Assembly: GCF_024600715.1 (NCBI RefSeq)
Contig: NZ_CP102332.1
Location: 2,170,001-2,234,000 of the forward strand
Direction of reading: 5' to 3'
DNA length: 64,000 bases
Source: Streptomyces changanensis
GTDB taxonomy: Bacteria; Actinomycetota; Actinomycetes; Streptomycetales; Streptomycetaceae
Shown in pieces: positions 8,011 to 17,316 of the stretch. A program made the position numbers and the translations under genes. How positions within the stretch are numbered: the stretch's first letter is position 1; every line of letters begins with the position of its first letter. Under the pieces are notes generated by a model. That model searched no databases and had not been told where the DNA came from. It saw only the letters and a list, made by a program, of their open reading frames with translations.

Positions 8011-9420
8011 ATGGGCGTCACGGGTCCCCCCGGTCCGGTGATGGACCGGGACGAGGCGGACCGTGCGCTGGCCCGCCTCGGCGCGGAGCACAAGGCGGTC
8101 GAGGACTCGCTGCTCGCGCTGCAGGACCACGCGGGCCGCAGGCTGCTGGAGGGCGCCGCGCTGACCGGGACGACCCGGGAGCGGTGGGCCGCGGCCGAGC
8201 GGACGATCGCGCTGCTGTGGACGTACTTCGACGCGTACACGGACGCGTTGCGCGCGGCCCACGAGGTGCGCTCCCGGCGCCGCACGCCGGGGAGCGGCGA
8301 GCTGGCGGAGCTGAGCGGCTGGCTGCGCGCGGAGTGCGTCACCGTACCGGCGGCCCCCGCCCCCGGGGGCGCGGCGGGGGCGGAGCCCTCCGGCGGCGCG
8401 GACCCGGAACCGGACGGCGCGCCGCCGCAGTTCCCGCCACCGGGCGGCATGACACCGGACGGCGCGGAACCGGACCGCGCGGAACCGGGCGGCGGGGGGG
8501 CCGTGGGCGGGTCGGGCGGGCCGGTCGAGCGGTTCACGTTGGACCGGCTGGTGACGCGGATCAACGAGCTGTACGCGCGCTCGCTCGACGTCGTCGTGAC
8601 GGCCGAGGCGGTCTGGTCGGCGCTGCCCGCCCGCATAGACCTCCTGGCCGCCGAGCTGAACCGCACCCGTTCACTGGCGCGTTCGGTCGGCGTGCGGCCC
8701 GGCGAGCACCCGGCGGGCGACGACCTGGAGGCCATCACGGAGGAGCTGACCGCGCTGCGCGCGCAGGTGATCAGCGACCCGCTGGCGTTCTGGCGGCGCC
8801 CGGCGGGCAGTTCGGCGCCCGGCGGCGGGCGGCCCGACACGGACCGGTACGACCGGGCGGCCCGCGCGCTGGAGGACGTGCGCCGGGAGATCGAGGCGGT
8901 GCTCCAGGTGCGGCAGGACTCGGAGTCGCGGCTGCTGCGGCTGCGGGACCTGCTGTCGCGGGCCGACCGCACCCTCGCGGAGGCGCGGACCGCGCGCGTC
9001 GAGGTCCTCTCGAAGATCGCCGCGACGGAGGTGCCGGTGGTGAGCGGCCCGCCGACCGCGCTGCACGAACGCCTCGCCATGGCCGCCGAGTACCGGCGGC
9101 ACGCCCAGTGGCACCGGTTGTCACCGCTGCTGGAGGCGCTGGAGCGGGAGGCGGAGGACGAACTGCTGCGGGCCCGCGAGTCGCTGACGGCGGTGACGGC
9201 GCCGCTCGCGGTCCGCGCCGAGCTGCGGGGGCGCCTCGACGCGTACCGGGCGCGGGTCGCCCGGCACGGCCTGGCGGACGACGCGTTCCTCGGCGAGCGG
9301 TACGACGCCGCCCGCCGGATGTTGTGGAGCGCCCCCTGCGACCTGCGCGCCGCCGAGCGGGCCGTCCTGCGTTACCAGCGCGCCGCGAGCGAGCTGCTGT
9401 CGACGGGGGGCGGCGCGTGA
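8011..9420 (+). CDS. Conserved coiled-coil protein of the pknG operon
   Basis: 469 aa from ATG 8011 (GAGAGG upstream). I do not recognise a catalytic domain. The sequence is mostly charged helix with heptad-like stretches (about 270-330, DRAARALEDVRREIEAVL and EARTARVEVLSKIAATE), interrupted by a Gly/Pro/Ala-rich linker at about 110-170. No signal peptide or membrane segment. It lies between glnH and pknG with a 4-base overlap to pknG, so it is co-translated with the kinase and may be an adaptor or substrate of it. That role is inferred from position only. Confidence 0.7.
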   Translation: MGVTGPPGPVMDRDEADRALARLGAEHKAVEDSLLALQDHAGRRLLEGAALTGTTRERWAAAERTIALLWTYFDAYTDALRAAHEVRSRRRTPGSGELAELSGWLRAECVTVPAAPAPGGAAGAEPSGGADPEPDGAPPQFPPPGGMTPDGAEPDRAEPGGGGAVGGSGGPVERFTLDRLVTRINELYARSLDVVVTAEAVWSALPARIDLLAAELNRTRSLARSVGVRPGEHPAGDDLEAITEELTALRAQVISDPLAFWRRPAGSSAPGGGRPDTDRYDRAARALEDVRREIEAVLQVRQDSESRLLRLRDLLSRADRTLAEARTARVEVLSKIAATEVPVVSGPPTALHERLAMAAEYRRHAQWHRLSPLLEALEREAEDELLRARESLTAVTAPLAVRAELRGRLDAYRARVARHGLADDAFLGERYDAARRMLWSAPCDLRAAERAVLRYQRAASELLSTGGGA

Positions 9421-12320
9421 GCCGGTGCCCGCGCCCCGGCTGCGGCGGCGCGTACGAGGACGTGGGCGGTGGGCGGCTGTACTGCGACACGTGCGGCCTG
9501 GCCCCGGCCGCCACGGCGGACGGCCCGCACGGGCCCGTACCGAAGCCGCCCGTACCGCGGGGACTCGTGCCAGAGCCGCCCGCGTCCCACGGGCCCGTAC
9601 CGGAGCCGCCCGCGTCCCACGGGCCCGTACCGGAGCCGCCCGCGTCCCACGGGCCCGTACCGGAGCCGCCCGCGTCCCACGGGCCCGTACCGGAGCCGCC
9701 CGCGCCCCACGGTCCCGTGCCCGAGCCGCCCGCGCCTCACGGCCCCGTGCCGGCGCCGTCCCCGGGCGTGCCCGGGCCGGCCGGCCCCTCCTCCGGTTCC
9801 GTCGCCGCGCCGGGGTCCTCCCTCGCCTCGGGCGCGACGGTGCGGTCACTGCCCGCGCGCGGCCCCGGGGCGTCGCCGAGCGGCCGCTCCGCGTCGCGCG
9901 GGCGGCTCGGCGCGGGCCTGGTGACGGTGCCCGCCGTACCGCGCCCGGACCCGCGCACGGCGGTGATGGAGTGCCCCGAGGTACCGGAGCGGCGGCGGTT
10001 CTGCTCCCGCTCCGACTGCGGGGCGCCGGTCGGCCGGGCGCGCGGCGGCCGGGCGGGCCGTACGGAGGGGTTCTGCACGGCGTGCGGCCACCCGTACTCC
10101 TTCGTGCCGAAGCTGCGCGCCGGGGACGTGGTGCACGGCCAGTACGAGGTGGCGGGCTGCCTGGCGCACGGCGGCCTCGGCTGGGTGTACCTGGCGGTGG
10201 ACCGGGCCGTGTCCGACCGGTGGGTGGTGCTCAAGGGGCTGCTGGACACCGGGGACGAGGACGCGATGGCGGCCGCGATATCCGAACGGCGGTTCCTCGC
10301 CGAGATCGAGCACGCCAACATCGTCCGCATCTACAACTTCGTGGAGCACCTGGACCAGCGGACGGGCTCCCTCGACGGCTACATCGTCATGGAGTACGTG
10401 GGCGGCAAGTCCCTCAAGGAGGTGGCCGACGAGCGGCGCGACCCCGACGGGCCGCGCGACCCCTCCACGGGCTCCCGGCTCCGTGCGAGCAGGGGGTACC
10501 CCATCCCGGTGGGGCAGGCGTGCGCGTACGGCATCGAGGCGCTGGAGGCGCTGGGCCACCTGCACGACCGCAACCTGCTGTACTGCGACTTCAAGGTCGA
10601 CAACGCCATCCAGAGCGAGGACCAGCTCAAGCTGATCGACATGGGCGCGGTGCGGCGGATGGACGACCGCGAGTCCGCCGTCTACGGCACGGTCGGCTAC
10701 CAGGCGCCGGAGGTCGCGGAGTCGGGCCCGTCGGTCGCGTCGGACCTGTACACGGTGGCGCGGACGCTGGCGGTGCTGACGTTCGACTTCCACGGGTACA
10801 CCAACGTGTTCGCCGACTCGCTGCCCGATCCGCGGCACATCCCGGTCTTCCGGCGGTACGAGTCGTTCCACCGGCTGCTGGTGCGGGCCACGGACCCCGA
10901 TCCGGCGGGCCGGTTCGGCTCCGCGCAGGAGATGGCGGAGCAGCTGACCGGCGTGCTGCGCGAGGTCGTGGCCCTGGAGACGGGCACGCCGAGGCCCGCC
11001 CTGTCGACGCTGTTCGGCCCGGAGCGGCGCGTCGCGGACACGGTGCTGTTCGCGGAGCCGGCGGGCGAGGTGTCGCGGCTCGGCCTGCGGCCCACGGGCC
11101 GCCGCGCGGGCCGCCCGGGCCGTGGGGGACGCCCGGTACGGGCGGGGCGCTCGGGGGGCTCCGGGCGTCCGGGCCGCCTGGGGTGGCCGGGCCGCGTGGG
11201 GTGGGCCGCCGGGGATGTGGGCGCGGGTACGGGGGCCGCCGGGCCCGGTGGGGCCAACGCGGCCGACGCCGCCACCGGTGCCACCGGGACCGGCGCGGCC
11301 ATCGGGACCGGCGGGATGGCCGAGGCGGTGGAGGCCGTCGAGGCGACCGGGGCCGTCGAGGCGGCCGAGACCGCCGAGGCGGTCGGGGCACCGACGCTCG
11401 CCCCGCTGGACGCGCGGGCCGCCGCGCTCGCGCTGCCCGTACCGCTCCTCGACGCCGACGACCCGAACGCCGCCCTGCTCGCCGGTCTCGCCGCGTCCGC
11501 CCCGGCCGAACTGCTGGCCGCGCTGCGGGCGGCCCCGACCGACTCCCCCGAACTGCGGCTGCGCGAGGTGCGGGCCCTGCTGGAGCTGGGGGACGCCCCG
11601 GCGGCTGTCCGCGCGCTGGACGAGCTGGAGCGGGCCCGCCCGAACGACTGGCGCGTCGTCTGGTGTCGCGGCGTCACCGCGCTCGCCACCGGTGAACACA
11701 CCGCCGCGGCCCGTGACTTCGACGCCGTGTACGCGGCGTTCCCCGGCGAGCCCGCGCCCAAGCTGGCGCTCGCCGTGTGCGCCGAGCTGCTCGGCCGGCC
11801 GGACGACGCCGCCGCCCGCCACCACCTGGTGTGGGCGACGGACCCCGGCCACGTCGGCGCCGCGTTCGGCCTGGCCCGCGTGCGGCTCGCGGCGGGCGAC
11901 CGGGCGGCGGCGGTGCGGACGCTGGAGTCCGTACCGGAGTCGTCCATCCACTACACGGCCGCGCGCGTCGCCGCCGTGCGCGCCCGGCTGCGCCGGCGCG
12001 ACCCGCGGGCGCCACTGCGGGACGACCTGTACGCGGCCGCGCGCCAGATCACCGCGCTCGACGCCCTCGGGCTCGACGCGGTGCGCCGTGAGCGGCTGTC
12101 GGCCGAGGTCCTGGGCCTCGCCCTGGATTGGTGGCTGTCGGGGCGGGCAGGCGGCCTGTCGCCGGACCACCCGCTGCTCGGCAGCGAACTGCACGAGCGC
12201 GGGCTGAGGTTCGGCCTGGAACGCTCGTACCGGGTGCTCGCCCGGCTCGCCCAGCGCGGCGAGGAGAGGATCGAACTGGTGGAACGGGCCAACCGCTTCC
12301 GCCCCCGGACGTGGGTGTGA
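9417..12320 (+). CDS. pknG: PknG-like Ser/Thr protein kinase with zinc ribbons and TPR domain
   Basis: 967 aa from GTG 9417, overlapping the previous stop. Order: a zinc ribbon at the extreme N-terminus (CPRPGCGG ... CDTCG), a repeat-built Pro-rich linker (about 45-115), a second four-Cys ribbon before the kinase (CSRSDCG ... CTACG), the kinase domain from about residue 238, and a C-terminal TPR region (about 660-967). Kinase motifs: AHGGLGWVYLA, Lys in WVVLKG (about 273), YCDFKVDN for the catalytic loop (about 389; HRD replaced by YCD) and IDMG for DFG (about 408), followed by GTVGYQAPE. These substitutions and the rubredoxin-TPR layout are those of actinobacterial PknG, a soluble kinase controlling glutamate and nitrogen metabolism through an FHA protein. 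Confidence 0.9.
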   Translation: MSRCPRPGCGGAYEDVGGGRLYCDTCGLAPAATADGPHGPVPKPPVPRGLVPEPPASHGPVPEPPASHGPVPEPPASHGPVPEPPASHGPVPEPPAPHGPVPEPPAPHGPVPAPSPGVPGPAGPSSGSVAAPGSSLASGATVRSLPARGPGASPSGRSASRGRLGAGLVTVPAVPRPDPRTAVMECPEVPERRRFCSRSDCGAPVGRARGGRAGRTEGFCTACGHPYSFVPKLRAGDVVHGQYEVAGCLAHGGLGWVYLAVDRAVSDRWVVLKGLLDTGDEDAMAAAISERRFLAEIEHANIVRIYNFVEHLDQRTGSLDGYIVMEYVGGKSLKEVADERRDPDGPRDPSTGSRLRASRGYPIPVGQACAYGIEALEALGHLHDRNLLYCDFKVDNAIQSEDQLKLIDMGAVRRMDDRESAVYGTVGYQAPEVAESGPSVASDLYTVARTLAVLTFDFHGYTNVFADSLPDPRHIPVFRRYESFHRLLVRATDPDPAGRFGSAQEMAEQLTGVLREVVALETGTPRPALSTLFGPERRVADTVLFAEPAGEVSRLGLRPTGRRAGRPGRGGRPVRAGRSGGSGRPGRLGWPGRVGWAAGDVGAGTGAAGPGGANAADAATGATGTGAAIGTGGMAEAVEAVEATGAVEAAETAEAVGAPTLAPLDARAAALALPVPLLDADDPNAALLAGLAASAPAELLAALRAAPTDSPELRLREVRALLELGDAPAAVRALDELERARPNDWRVVWCRGVTALATGEHTAAARDFDAVYAAFPGEPAPKLALAVCAELLGRPDDAAARHHLVWATDPGHVGAAFGLARVRLAAGDRAAAVRTLESVPESSIHYTAARVAAVRARLRRRDPRAPLRDDLYAAARQITALDALGLDAVRRERLSAEVLGLALDWWLSGRAGGLSPDHPLLGSELHERGLRFGLERSYRVLARLAQRGEERIELVERANRFRPRTWV
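9571..9750. repeat. Six 30-bp tandem units inside pknG
   Basis: Six phased 30-base units fill 9571-9750; the three at 9601, 9631 and 9661 are identical. They encode the decapeptide VPEPPASHGP (later VPEPPAPHGP). A degenerate unit precedes at 9541. These are coding repeats, not a CRISPR array: there are no spacers. Confidence 0.95.
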
Positions 12321-12323
12321 ACG

Positions 12324-13829
12324 ATGTCGCAGACGCATCAACTGTCGGCCTGCCCGAACTGCTCCGAGCCGCTGGAACCGGGTGACCGGTTCTGCGGCGC
12401 GTGCGGGTACGACCTGTCGGTCGTACCGGAGCCGCCGCAGGACCATCCGGCCGTGGCCCCGGGCGCCCCACCGGCCCCGGCCCCGGCTTCGGATCCCGCC
12501 CTCGGCGCCCCACCGGCGCCACCGGCCACGCCACCGGCCGCGGCTCCGGCGCCGGCTCCCGAGGTGGCGCCGCCCGCCGCGCCGTCGCCTCCGCCACCCC
12601 CACCGGTCCCCGCCCCGGCCGCGGCGCCCGCGCAGGGGCGTGAGCCGGGGCCCCCGGAGCCGCCACAGGCCCCGGCGCCCCCGCAGCCGACGTCGTCGCA
12701 CACCGCGCCGCCCGCCCCGGAGCCCGCCGTGCGGCTCGACGGGCCGGCCGGCGGACCGGCCGGCGTACCTGCCGACACGCCCACCGACGCGCCCGCCGGC
12801 CCGTCCTCCGCCGCGTCCGCCGTCACGCCGGGCGGCGGCCCCGGGTCCGGCGGTGGGGACTTCGAACTCGCCGCGCCCGACCCCCACGCCGCCGGCGGCG
12901 CCCCCTGCGTCGCCTGCCGGACGGGCCGGGTCTCCGCCGACGGGTACTGCGAGAACTGCGGCCACAAGCAGCCGCACGCGCGCGACCACGTCGAGCGGGA
13001 GCTCGGCCCCGTCGCCGCCGTCAGCGACCGGGGACTGCGCCACCACCGCAACGAGGACGCGTTCGCCGTCACCACGGCCGTGCTCCCGGACGGTTCGCCG
13101 GCCGTCGTCGCCATCGTCTGCGACGGCGTGTCCTCCGCGTCCCGCCCCGACGACGCGTCGGCGGCCGCCGCGGCCACCGCGGAGGTCTCCCTGCGCGGCT
13201 CGCTCGCGCGCGGCACGCCGCCGCAGCAGGCCATGCACGAGGCGATCGTCGCCGCGGCCGAAGCGGTCGAGGCCCTCGCCGACGAGCCGTCCGGCGACGG
13301 TCGGGGCGGCCGCGAACACGACGGGCACCGCCAGCGCAACGCCCCCGCCTGCACCCTCGTCGGTGCCGTCGCCGCGGGCGACCTGCTCGTCGTCGGCTGG
13401 GTCGGCGACAGCCGCGTCTACTGGGTGCCCGACGACCGGTCGACCCCGGCGGCCCGGCTCACCGAGGACGACTCGTGGGCCGCGCAGATGGTGGCGGCGG
13501 GCCTGATGAACGAGGAGGAGGCGTACGCCGACGAACGCGCCCACGCCATCACCGGCTGGCTCGGCGCCGACGCGTACGAAGTGGAGCCGCACACCGCCGT
13601 GTTCCGCCCGGAACAGCCGGGCGTGGTCGTGGTGTGCACGGACGGGTTGTGGAACTACGCCGAGGGCGCGCAGGACCTGGCGCGGGTCGTGCCCGGCGAC
13701 GCCGCCGGCCGCCCCCTGCACTGCGCCCGCGTCCTGGTCGGCCACGCCCTCGACGGCGGGGGCCACGACAACGTAACGGTGGCGGTGGTGCCGTTCGCCG
13801 TGGAGCGGCAGGGGGCAGGATCGGCCTGA
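12324..13829 (+). CDS. PP2C-family Ser/Thr phosphatase with zinc ribbons
   Basis: 501 aa from ATG 12324, three bases after the pknG stop. The N-terminus holds a zinc ribbon (CPNCSEPLEPGDRFCGACG, about 10-28), then about 165 residues of Pro/Ala-rich linker, a second ribbon (CVACRTGRVS ... CENCG, about 193-213) and a PP2C catalytic domain from about 230: VSDRGLRHHRNEDAF (metal-binding Asp region), IVCDGVSSASRPDDAS, VGWVGDSRVYWV, and CTDGLWNYAE with the final GGHDNVTVAVVPF. All main metal-ligand aspartates are visible. It is the natural eraser for PknG phosphorylation; the pairing is inferred from operon position and from the matching zinc ribbons. Confidence 0.9.
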   Translation: MSQTHQLSACPNCSEPLEPGDRFCGACGYDLSVVPEPPQDHPAVAPGAPPAPAPASDPALGAPPAPPATPPAAAPAPAPEVAPPAAPSPPPPPPVPAPAAAPAQGREPGPPEPPQAPAPPQPTSSHTAPPAPEPAVRLDGPAGGPAGVPADTPTDAPAGPSSAASAVTPGGGPGSGGGDFELAAPDPHAAGGAPCVACRTGRVSADGYCENCGHKQPHARDHVERELGPVAAVSDRGLRHHRNEDAFAVTTAVLPDGSPAVVAIVCDGVSSASRPDDASAAAAATAEVSLRGSLARGTPPQQAMHEAIVAAAEAVEALADEPSGDGRGGREHDGHRQRNAPACTLVGAVAAGDLLVVGWVGDSRVYWVPDDRSTPAARLTEDDSWAAQMVAAGLMNEEEAYADERAHAITGWLGADAYEVEPHTAVFRPEQPGVVVVCTDGLWNYAEGAQDLARVVPGDAAGRPLHCARVLVGHALDGGGHDNVTVAVVPFAVERQGAGSA

Positions 13830-13887
13830 CCGGGGCGTGACGCCCGCCCGTCGTGCGGAGCACCGAGGGAGCACAGGAGCCGACCAG

Positions 13888-15336
13888 ATGGCGAACTTCT
13901 CGAAGTCCGGCGTGCCGCGGTTCTCGGTGGACGTGTACCAGAACGAGTACCTGCCGGAGGGCGGGCGCGAGGTGCACGCCGTCGTGACGGTCACCGCCAC
14001 CGGCGGTGGCACGACGGGTGGGGCGCCCCTGCCGGCCGCCCGGCCGACCGCGGGCGGCGGCGGGACGCCCGGTGGCGGAGTGGCCGGTGGCGGAGTGGCC
14101 GGTGGCGGAGTGGCCGGTGGCGGGGCACGCGGCGGCGCGGCGGGCGGCACCGTGGCGGGGCCGCGGGCGGCGGTGGTGCTGATGGTCGACTGCTCCGGCT
14201 CGATGGAGTACCCGCCGGCGAAGATGCGCCACGCGCGCGCGGCGACGGCGGCCGCGGTCGACACCCTGCGCGACGGGGTGTCCTTCGCGGTCGTCGCGGG
14301 CACGCACGTCGCCCACGAGGTGTACCCGGGCGGCGGGCGGCTCGCCACCGCCGACGCCCGGACGCGCGCCGAGGCGAAGGAGGCGCTGCGGCGGCTGGCC
14401 GCGGGCGGCGGCACGGCGATCGGCACCTGGCTGCGGCTCGCCGACCGGCTGCTGGCCGGCTCCGGTGCCGGGATCCGGCACGGCGTGCTGCTCACCGACG
14501 GTCGCAACGAGCACGAGTCCCCCGCGGACCTGCGGGCGGCGCTCGACGCCTGCGCCGGCCGGTTCACCTGTGACGCGCGCGGCGTGGGCACCGACTGGGA
14601 GGTGCGGGAGGTCACCGGTGTCGCGTCGGCGCTGCTCGGCACGGCGGACATCGTCGCCGATCCGGCGGGCCTCGCCGCGGACTTCACGCGGATCATGGAG
14701 CACGCCATGGGCAAGGAGGTCGCGGACGTCGCCTTGCGGCTGTGGACCCCGGTGGACGCGGAGGTCGTCTTCGTCAAGCAGGTGGCGCCCACGGTGGAGG
14801 ACCTCACCGACCGCCGCACGGAGGTGGGGCCGCGGCTCGGCGACTACCCGACGGGATCGTGGGGCGACGAGTCGCGCGACTACCACCTGTGCGTCCGGGT
14901 GCCCGCCGCCGGACTCGGCCGGGAGATGCTCGCGGCACGCGTGTCCCCGGTCGTGCCCGACCCGGCCGGCGGGCCGCCCGCGACACCGGCGCAGGGGCTG
15001 GTCCGGGCGGTGTGGACGGACGACCCGGCGGTGCTGACCTCCCTCGACCCGCAGGTCGCGCACTACACCGGGCAGGCCGAACTGGCCCGCGCCATCCGGC
15101 AGGGACTGGACGCCCGCAAGTGCGGTGACCTGCGCGGGGCGACGGCCCGCCTGGGCCGGGCGGTGCAGCTCGCGGCGGCCTCGGGGAACACGGATACGGC
15201 GAAACTGCTTGCGAAGGTGGTGGACGTCGTCGACGCGGCGACGGGTACTGTGCGACTGAAGGCGAAGGTCGCGGACGCGGACGAGATGACGCTCGAGACG
15301 CGCTCCACCAAGACGGTTCGCGTGAAGAAGCCGTGA
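13888..15336 (+). CDS. vWA domain protein
   Basis: 482 aa from ATG 13888, with AGGAG nine bases upstream. A von Willebrand factor A domain starts at about residue 95 after a Gly-rich spacer: VVLMVDCSGSMEY carries the metal-ion-dependent adhesion site DxSxS, with GGGTAIGTW and LLTDGRNEHES supplying the Thr and Asp. No signal peptide, so it is cytoplasmic. Bacterial vWA proteins beside kinases, PP2C and FHA proteins usually act as scaffolds or assembly factors. The C-terminal third (about 360-482) is helical and unassigned. Its stop overlaps a possible GTG of the next gene. Confidence 0.85.
   Translation: MANFSKSGVPRFSVDVYQNEYLPEGGREVHAVVTVTATGGGTTGGAPLPAARPTAGGGGTPGGGVAGGGVAGGGVAGGGARGGAAGGTVAGPRAAVVLMVDCSGSMEYPPAKMRHARAATAAAVDTLRDGVSFAVVAGTHVAHEVYPGGGRLATADARTRAEAKEALRRLAAGGGTAIGTWLRLADRLLAGSGAGIRHGVLLTDGRNEHESPADLRAALDACAGRFTCDARGVGTDWEVREVTGVASALLGTADIVADPAGLAADFTRIMEHAMGKEVADVALRLWTPVDAEVVFVKQVAPTVEDLTDRRTEVGPRLGDYPTGSWGDESRDYHLCVRVPAAGLGREMLAARVSPVVPDPAGGPPATPAQGLVRAVWTDDPAVLTSLDPQVAHYTGQAELARAIRQGLDARKCGDLRGATARLGRAVQLAAASGNTDTAKLLAKVVDVVDAATGTVRLKAKVADADEMTLETRSTKTVRVKKP
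14071..14130. repeat. 15-bp tandem repeat inside the vWA gene
   Basis: Four 15-base units; the first three (from 14071, 14086 and 14101) are identical GGTGGCGGAGTGGCC and the fourth has drifted. They encode GGGVA repeats in the linker before the vWA domain. Confidence 0.9.
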
Positions 15337-15383
15337 CGACGGTCGCAGCGGCGGCCGGCGAGGAGAGAGGGGGAAGGGCCCAC

Positions 15384-17249
15384 ATGCCGACCTGCCCGAA
15401 CGGACACCAGTCGGGCGCCGACGACTGGTGCGAGGTCTGCGGCCACCGCATGGCCGGGCCGGGCGCGCCCACGGGTGCCGTGCCGCCCCCTCCCCCGCCG
15501 CCGGCCCCCGGGTACGGCTACCCCGGCCCCGCGGGCGGTGACCCCAACGCCACGCAGCAGGCGGAGCTGTGCCCGCAGTGCCGCACCCCGCGCGAGGCGA
15601 TGGCGCCGTTCTGCGAGGAATGCCGGTGGAACTTCGTCACGAACACGGCGACGTCGTACACGCCCGTCTCCCCTCCCCCGCCGGCGCGCTCCGGCGGCGG
15701 CCTCAACCTTCCCCCGGGCTTCACCTCCGCGCCGCGCCCGCCGGACCCGTACGAGTACCAGGGCTCCCGCCCCTCGCAGGTGAACCGCCCGGCGGAGCCG
15801 CTCCCGCCGGAGCCCGGCCAGGGCCCCCCGCCCCCGCCGCCGGCCCCCGGCGGCCCGTCGTACGGCGCCGGCGCTCCCGGTACGGGCCGGGGGCCGGCGC
15901 CCGCACCGCCCCACCAGCCCTTCGGCCCGGGCCCGACCGGCCCCGGCACCCCTGACGGCACCGGCCCCGACGGCCGAGGCCCCGGCTTCCCCGGCGGCTT
16001 CGACGGTCGCGGTCCCGGCGGACCCGGACCCAGCGGACCCAGCGGACCCCCCAGCGTTCCCGGCGGACCCGGCGGCTTCGACGGTCCGCGCCCCGGTGGC
16101 TTCGACGGTCGTGGCCCCGGCGGTCCCGGGCCCGGCGGGCACGGCGGCCCGGACGGCCGTGGTGCCGACAACCCCGGCCCTGGCGACCCCGGCCGCGGTG
16201 GCCCCGGCGGGCACGGCGGACCGGCGGCACGGCCCGGTGGTCCCGTCTTCCCGCCGCCCGGCCCCATGCCCGGCTCCGGCGGGGCTCCCGGTCACGAGGG
16301 GCGGCCCGCACCCGGCTCCGGCCCCGACCAGGGCTCCGGCGGTCGGGGCGGCTCCCCGTTCGCCCCGCCCCCGACGCCCGGCACGGGCCCGGCCACCGGG
16401 CAGGGTCCGGCCCACGGCGGCGGCACCGGTCCCGACGGACCGTCCTTCGGCGGCCCTCCGCCCACTCCGGGCAGCGGTCCGGCCTTCGGCCCCGGCCCGG
16501 CTACCCACGGCGCCGGCCCGGGCGGCGGCCCGGCCTTCGGCCCCGGCCCCGGCCCCGGCGGCGACAGCCACAGTGGGCACGGGCCCGCCGGCGCGCAGGC
16601 GGCCCCCGGGCAGACCGGGGCGGCGTCCGCGCCGCCGCAGGCGTTCCGGCAGCCGGGACCGCCCGGGGACGACGACTGGGTGCTGCCCCCGCCGTCCGCC
16701 ACCCAGCCCCCGCAGGGCCCGCCCCCGCACGCCCGGCCCTCCCACGCCCAGCCACCGCAGGCACAGCAGCCCCAGCAGGGCCCGCCACCGCAGGCACAGC
16801 ACCCCCCGCAGGGGCAGCAGCAGCCGCCGCAGGGTACGGCCGGGACCGGCTGGTCCGTGGTGGTCAGGCCCGACCGCGACTACTTCATGGCGATGATGCG
16901 GCGCAGCGGCCCCGAGGCGGCGAGCCTCAACCTGCCCGCGTACGCGCCGGAGCGGCGGGTGTCGCTCACCGGCGACCAGGTGTCCGTCGGCCGCCGCCGG
17001 CAGTCGACTGGCGAGGCGCCGGACATCGACCTGTCGGTACCGCCGGAGGACCCGGGCGTCTCGCACCAGCACGCGCTGTTCGTCCGGCAGCAGGACGGAT
17101 CGTGGGCGGTGATGGACCAGAACTCCACCAACGGCACCACGCTGAACGGCGCCGACGACCCGATCCAGCCCTACGTGCCCGTCCCGCTCGCCGACGGCGA
17201 CCGGGTCCACGTGGGCGCCTGGACGACGCTCACCGTGGTGCGCGGCTAG
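15384..17249 (+). CDS. FHA domain protein with zinc ribbons and Pro/Gly linker
   Basis: 621 aa from ATG 15384, preceded by GAGGGGGAAGGG; the GTG at 15333 overlapping the previous stop is a weaker alternative. Two N-terminal four-ligand ribbons (CPNGHQSGADDWCEVCG; CPQCRTPREAMAPFCEECRW) are followed by about 400 residues of Pro/Gly-rich disorder and a C-terminal forkhead-associated domain from about residue 530 (VSVGRRR, VSHQHALF, NSTNGTTLNG). FHA domains bind phosphothreonine. In mycobacteria PknG acts on the FHA protein GarA; this is the likely phospho-reader of the operon, though the long linker and ribbons differ from GarA. Confidence 0.9.
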   Translation: MPTCPNGHQSGADDWCEVCGHRMAGPGAPTGAVPPPPPPPAPGYGYPGPAGGDPNATQQAELCPQCRTPREAMAPFCEECRWNFVTNTATSYTPVSPPPPARSGGGLNLPPGFTSAPRPPDPYEYQGSRPSQVNRPAEPLPPEPGQGPPPPPPAPGGPSYGAGAPGTGRGPAPAPPHQPFGPGPTGPGTPDGTGPDGRGPGFPGGFDGRGPGGPGPSGPSGPPSVPGGPGGFDGPRPGGFDGRGPGGPGPGGHGGPDGRGADNPGPGDPGRGGPGGHGGPAARPGGPVFPPPGPMPGSGGAPGHEGRPAPGSGPDQGSGGRGGSPFAPPPTPGTGPATGQGPAHGGGTGPDGPSFGGPPPTPGSGPAFGPGPATHGAGPGGGPAFGPGPGPGGDSHSGHGPAGAQAAPGQTGAASAPPQAFRQPGPPGDDDWVLPPPSATQPPQGPPPHARPSHAQPPQAQQPQQGPPPQAQHPPQGQQQPPQGTAGTGWSVVVRPDRDYFMAMMRRSGPEAASLNLPAYAPERRVSLTGDQVSVGRRRQSTGEAPDIDLSVPPEDPGVSHQHALFVRQQDGSWAVMDQNSTNGTTLNGADDPIQPYVPVPLADGDRVHVGAWTTLTVVRG

Positions 17250-17316
17250 CGGCCGGAGCGCACACGACCGCCGCCGGTCGACGTCGGCTCGACGGAGCCC
17301 CGTCGGCCGGCGGCCG

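Noticed and set aside
9541..9750. Regular 30-bp repeats resembling a CRISPR array
   Set aside because: The units are contiguous with no spacers, are in frame within pknG and encode a Pro-rich linker.
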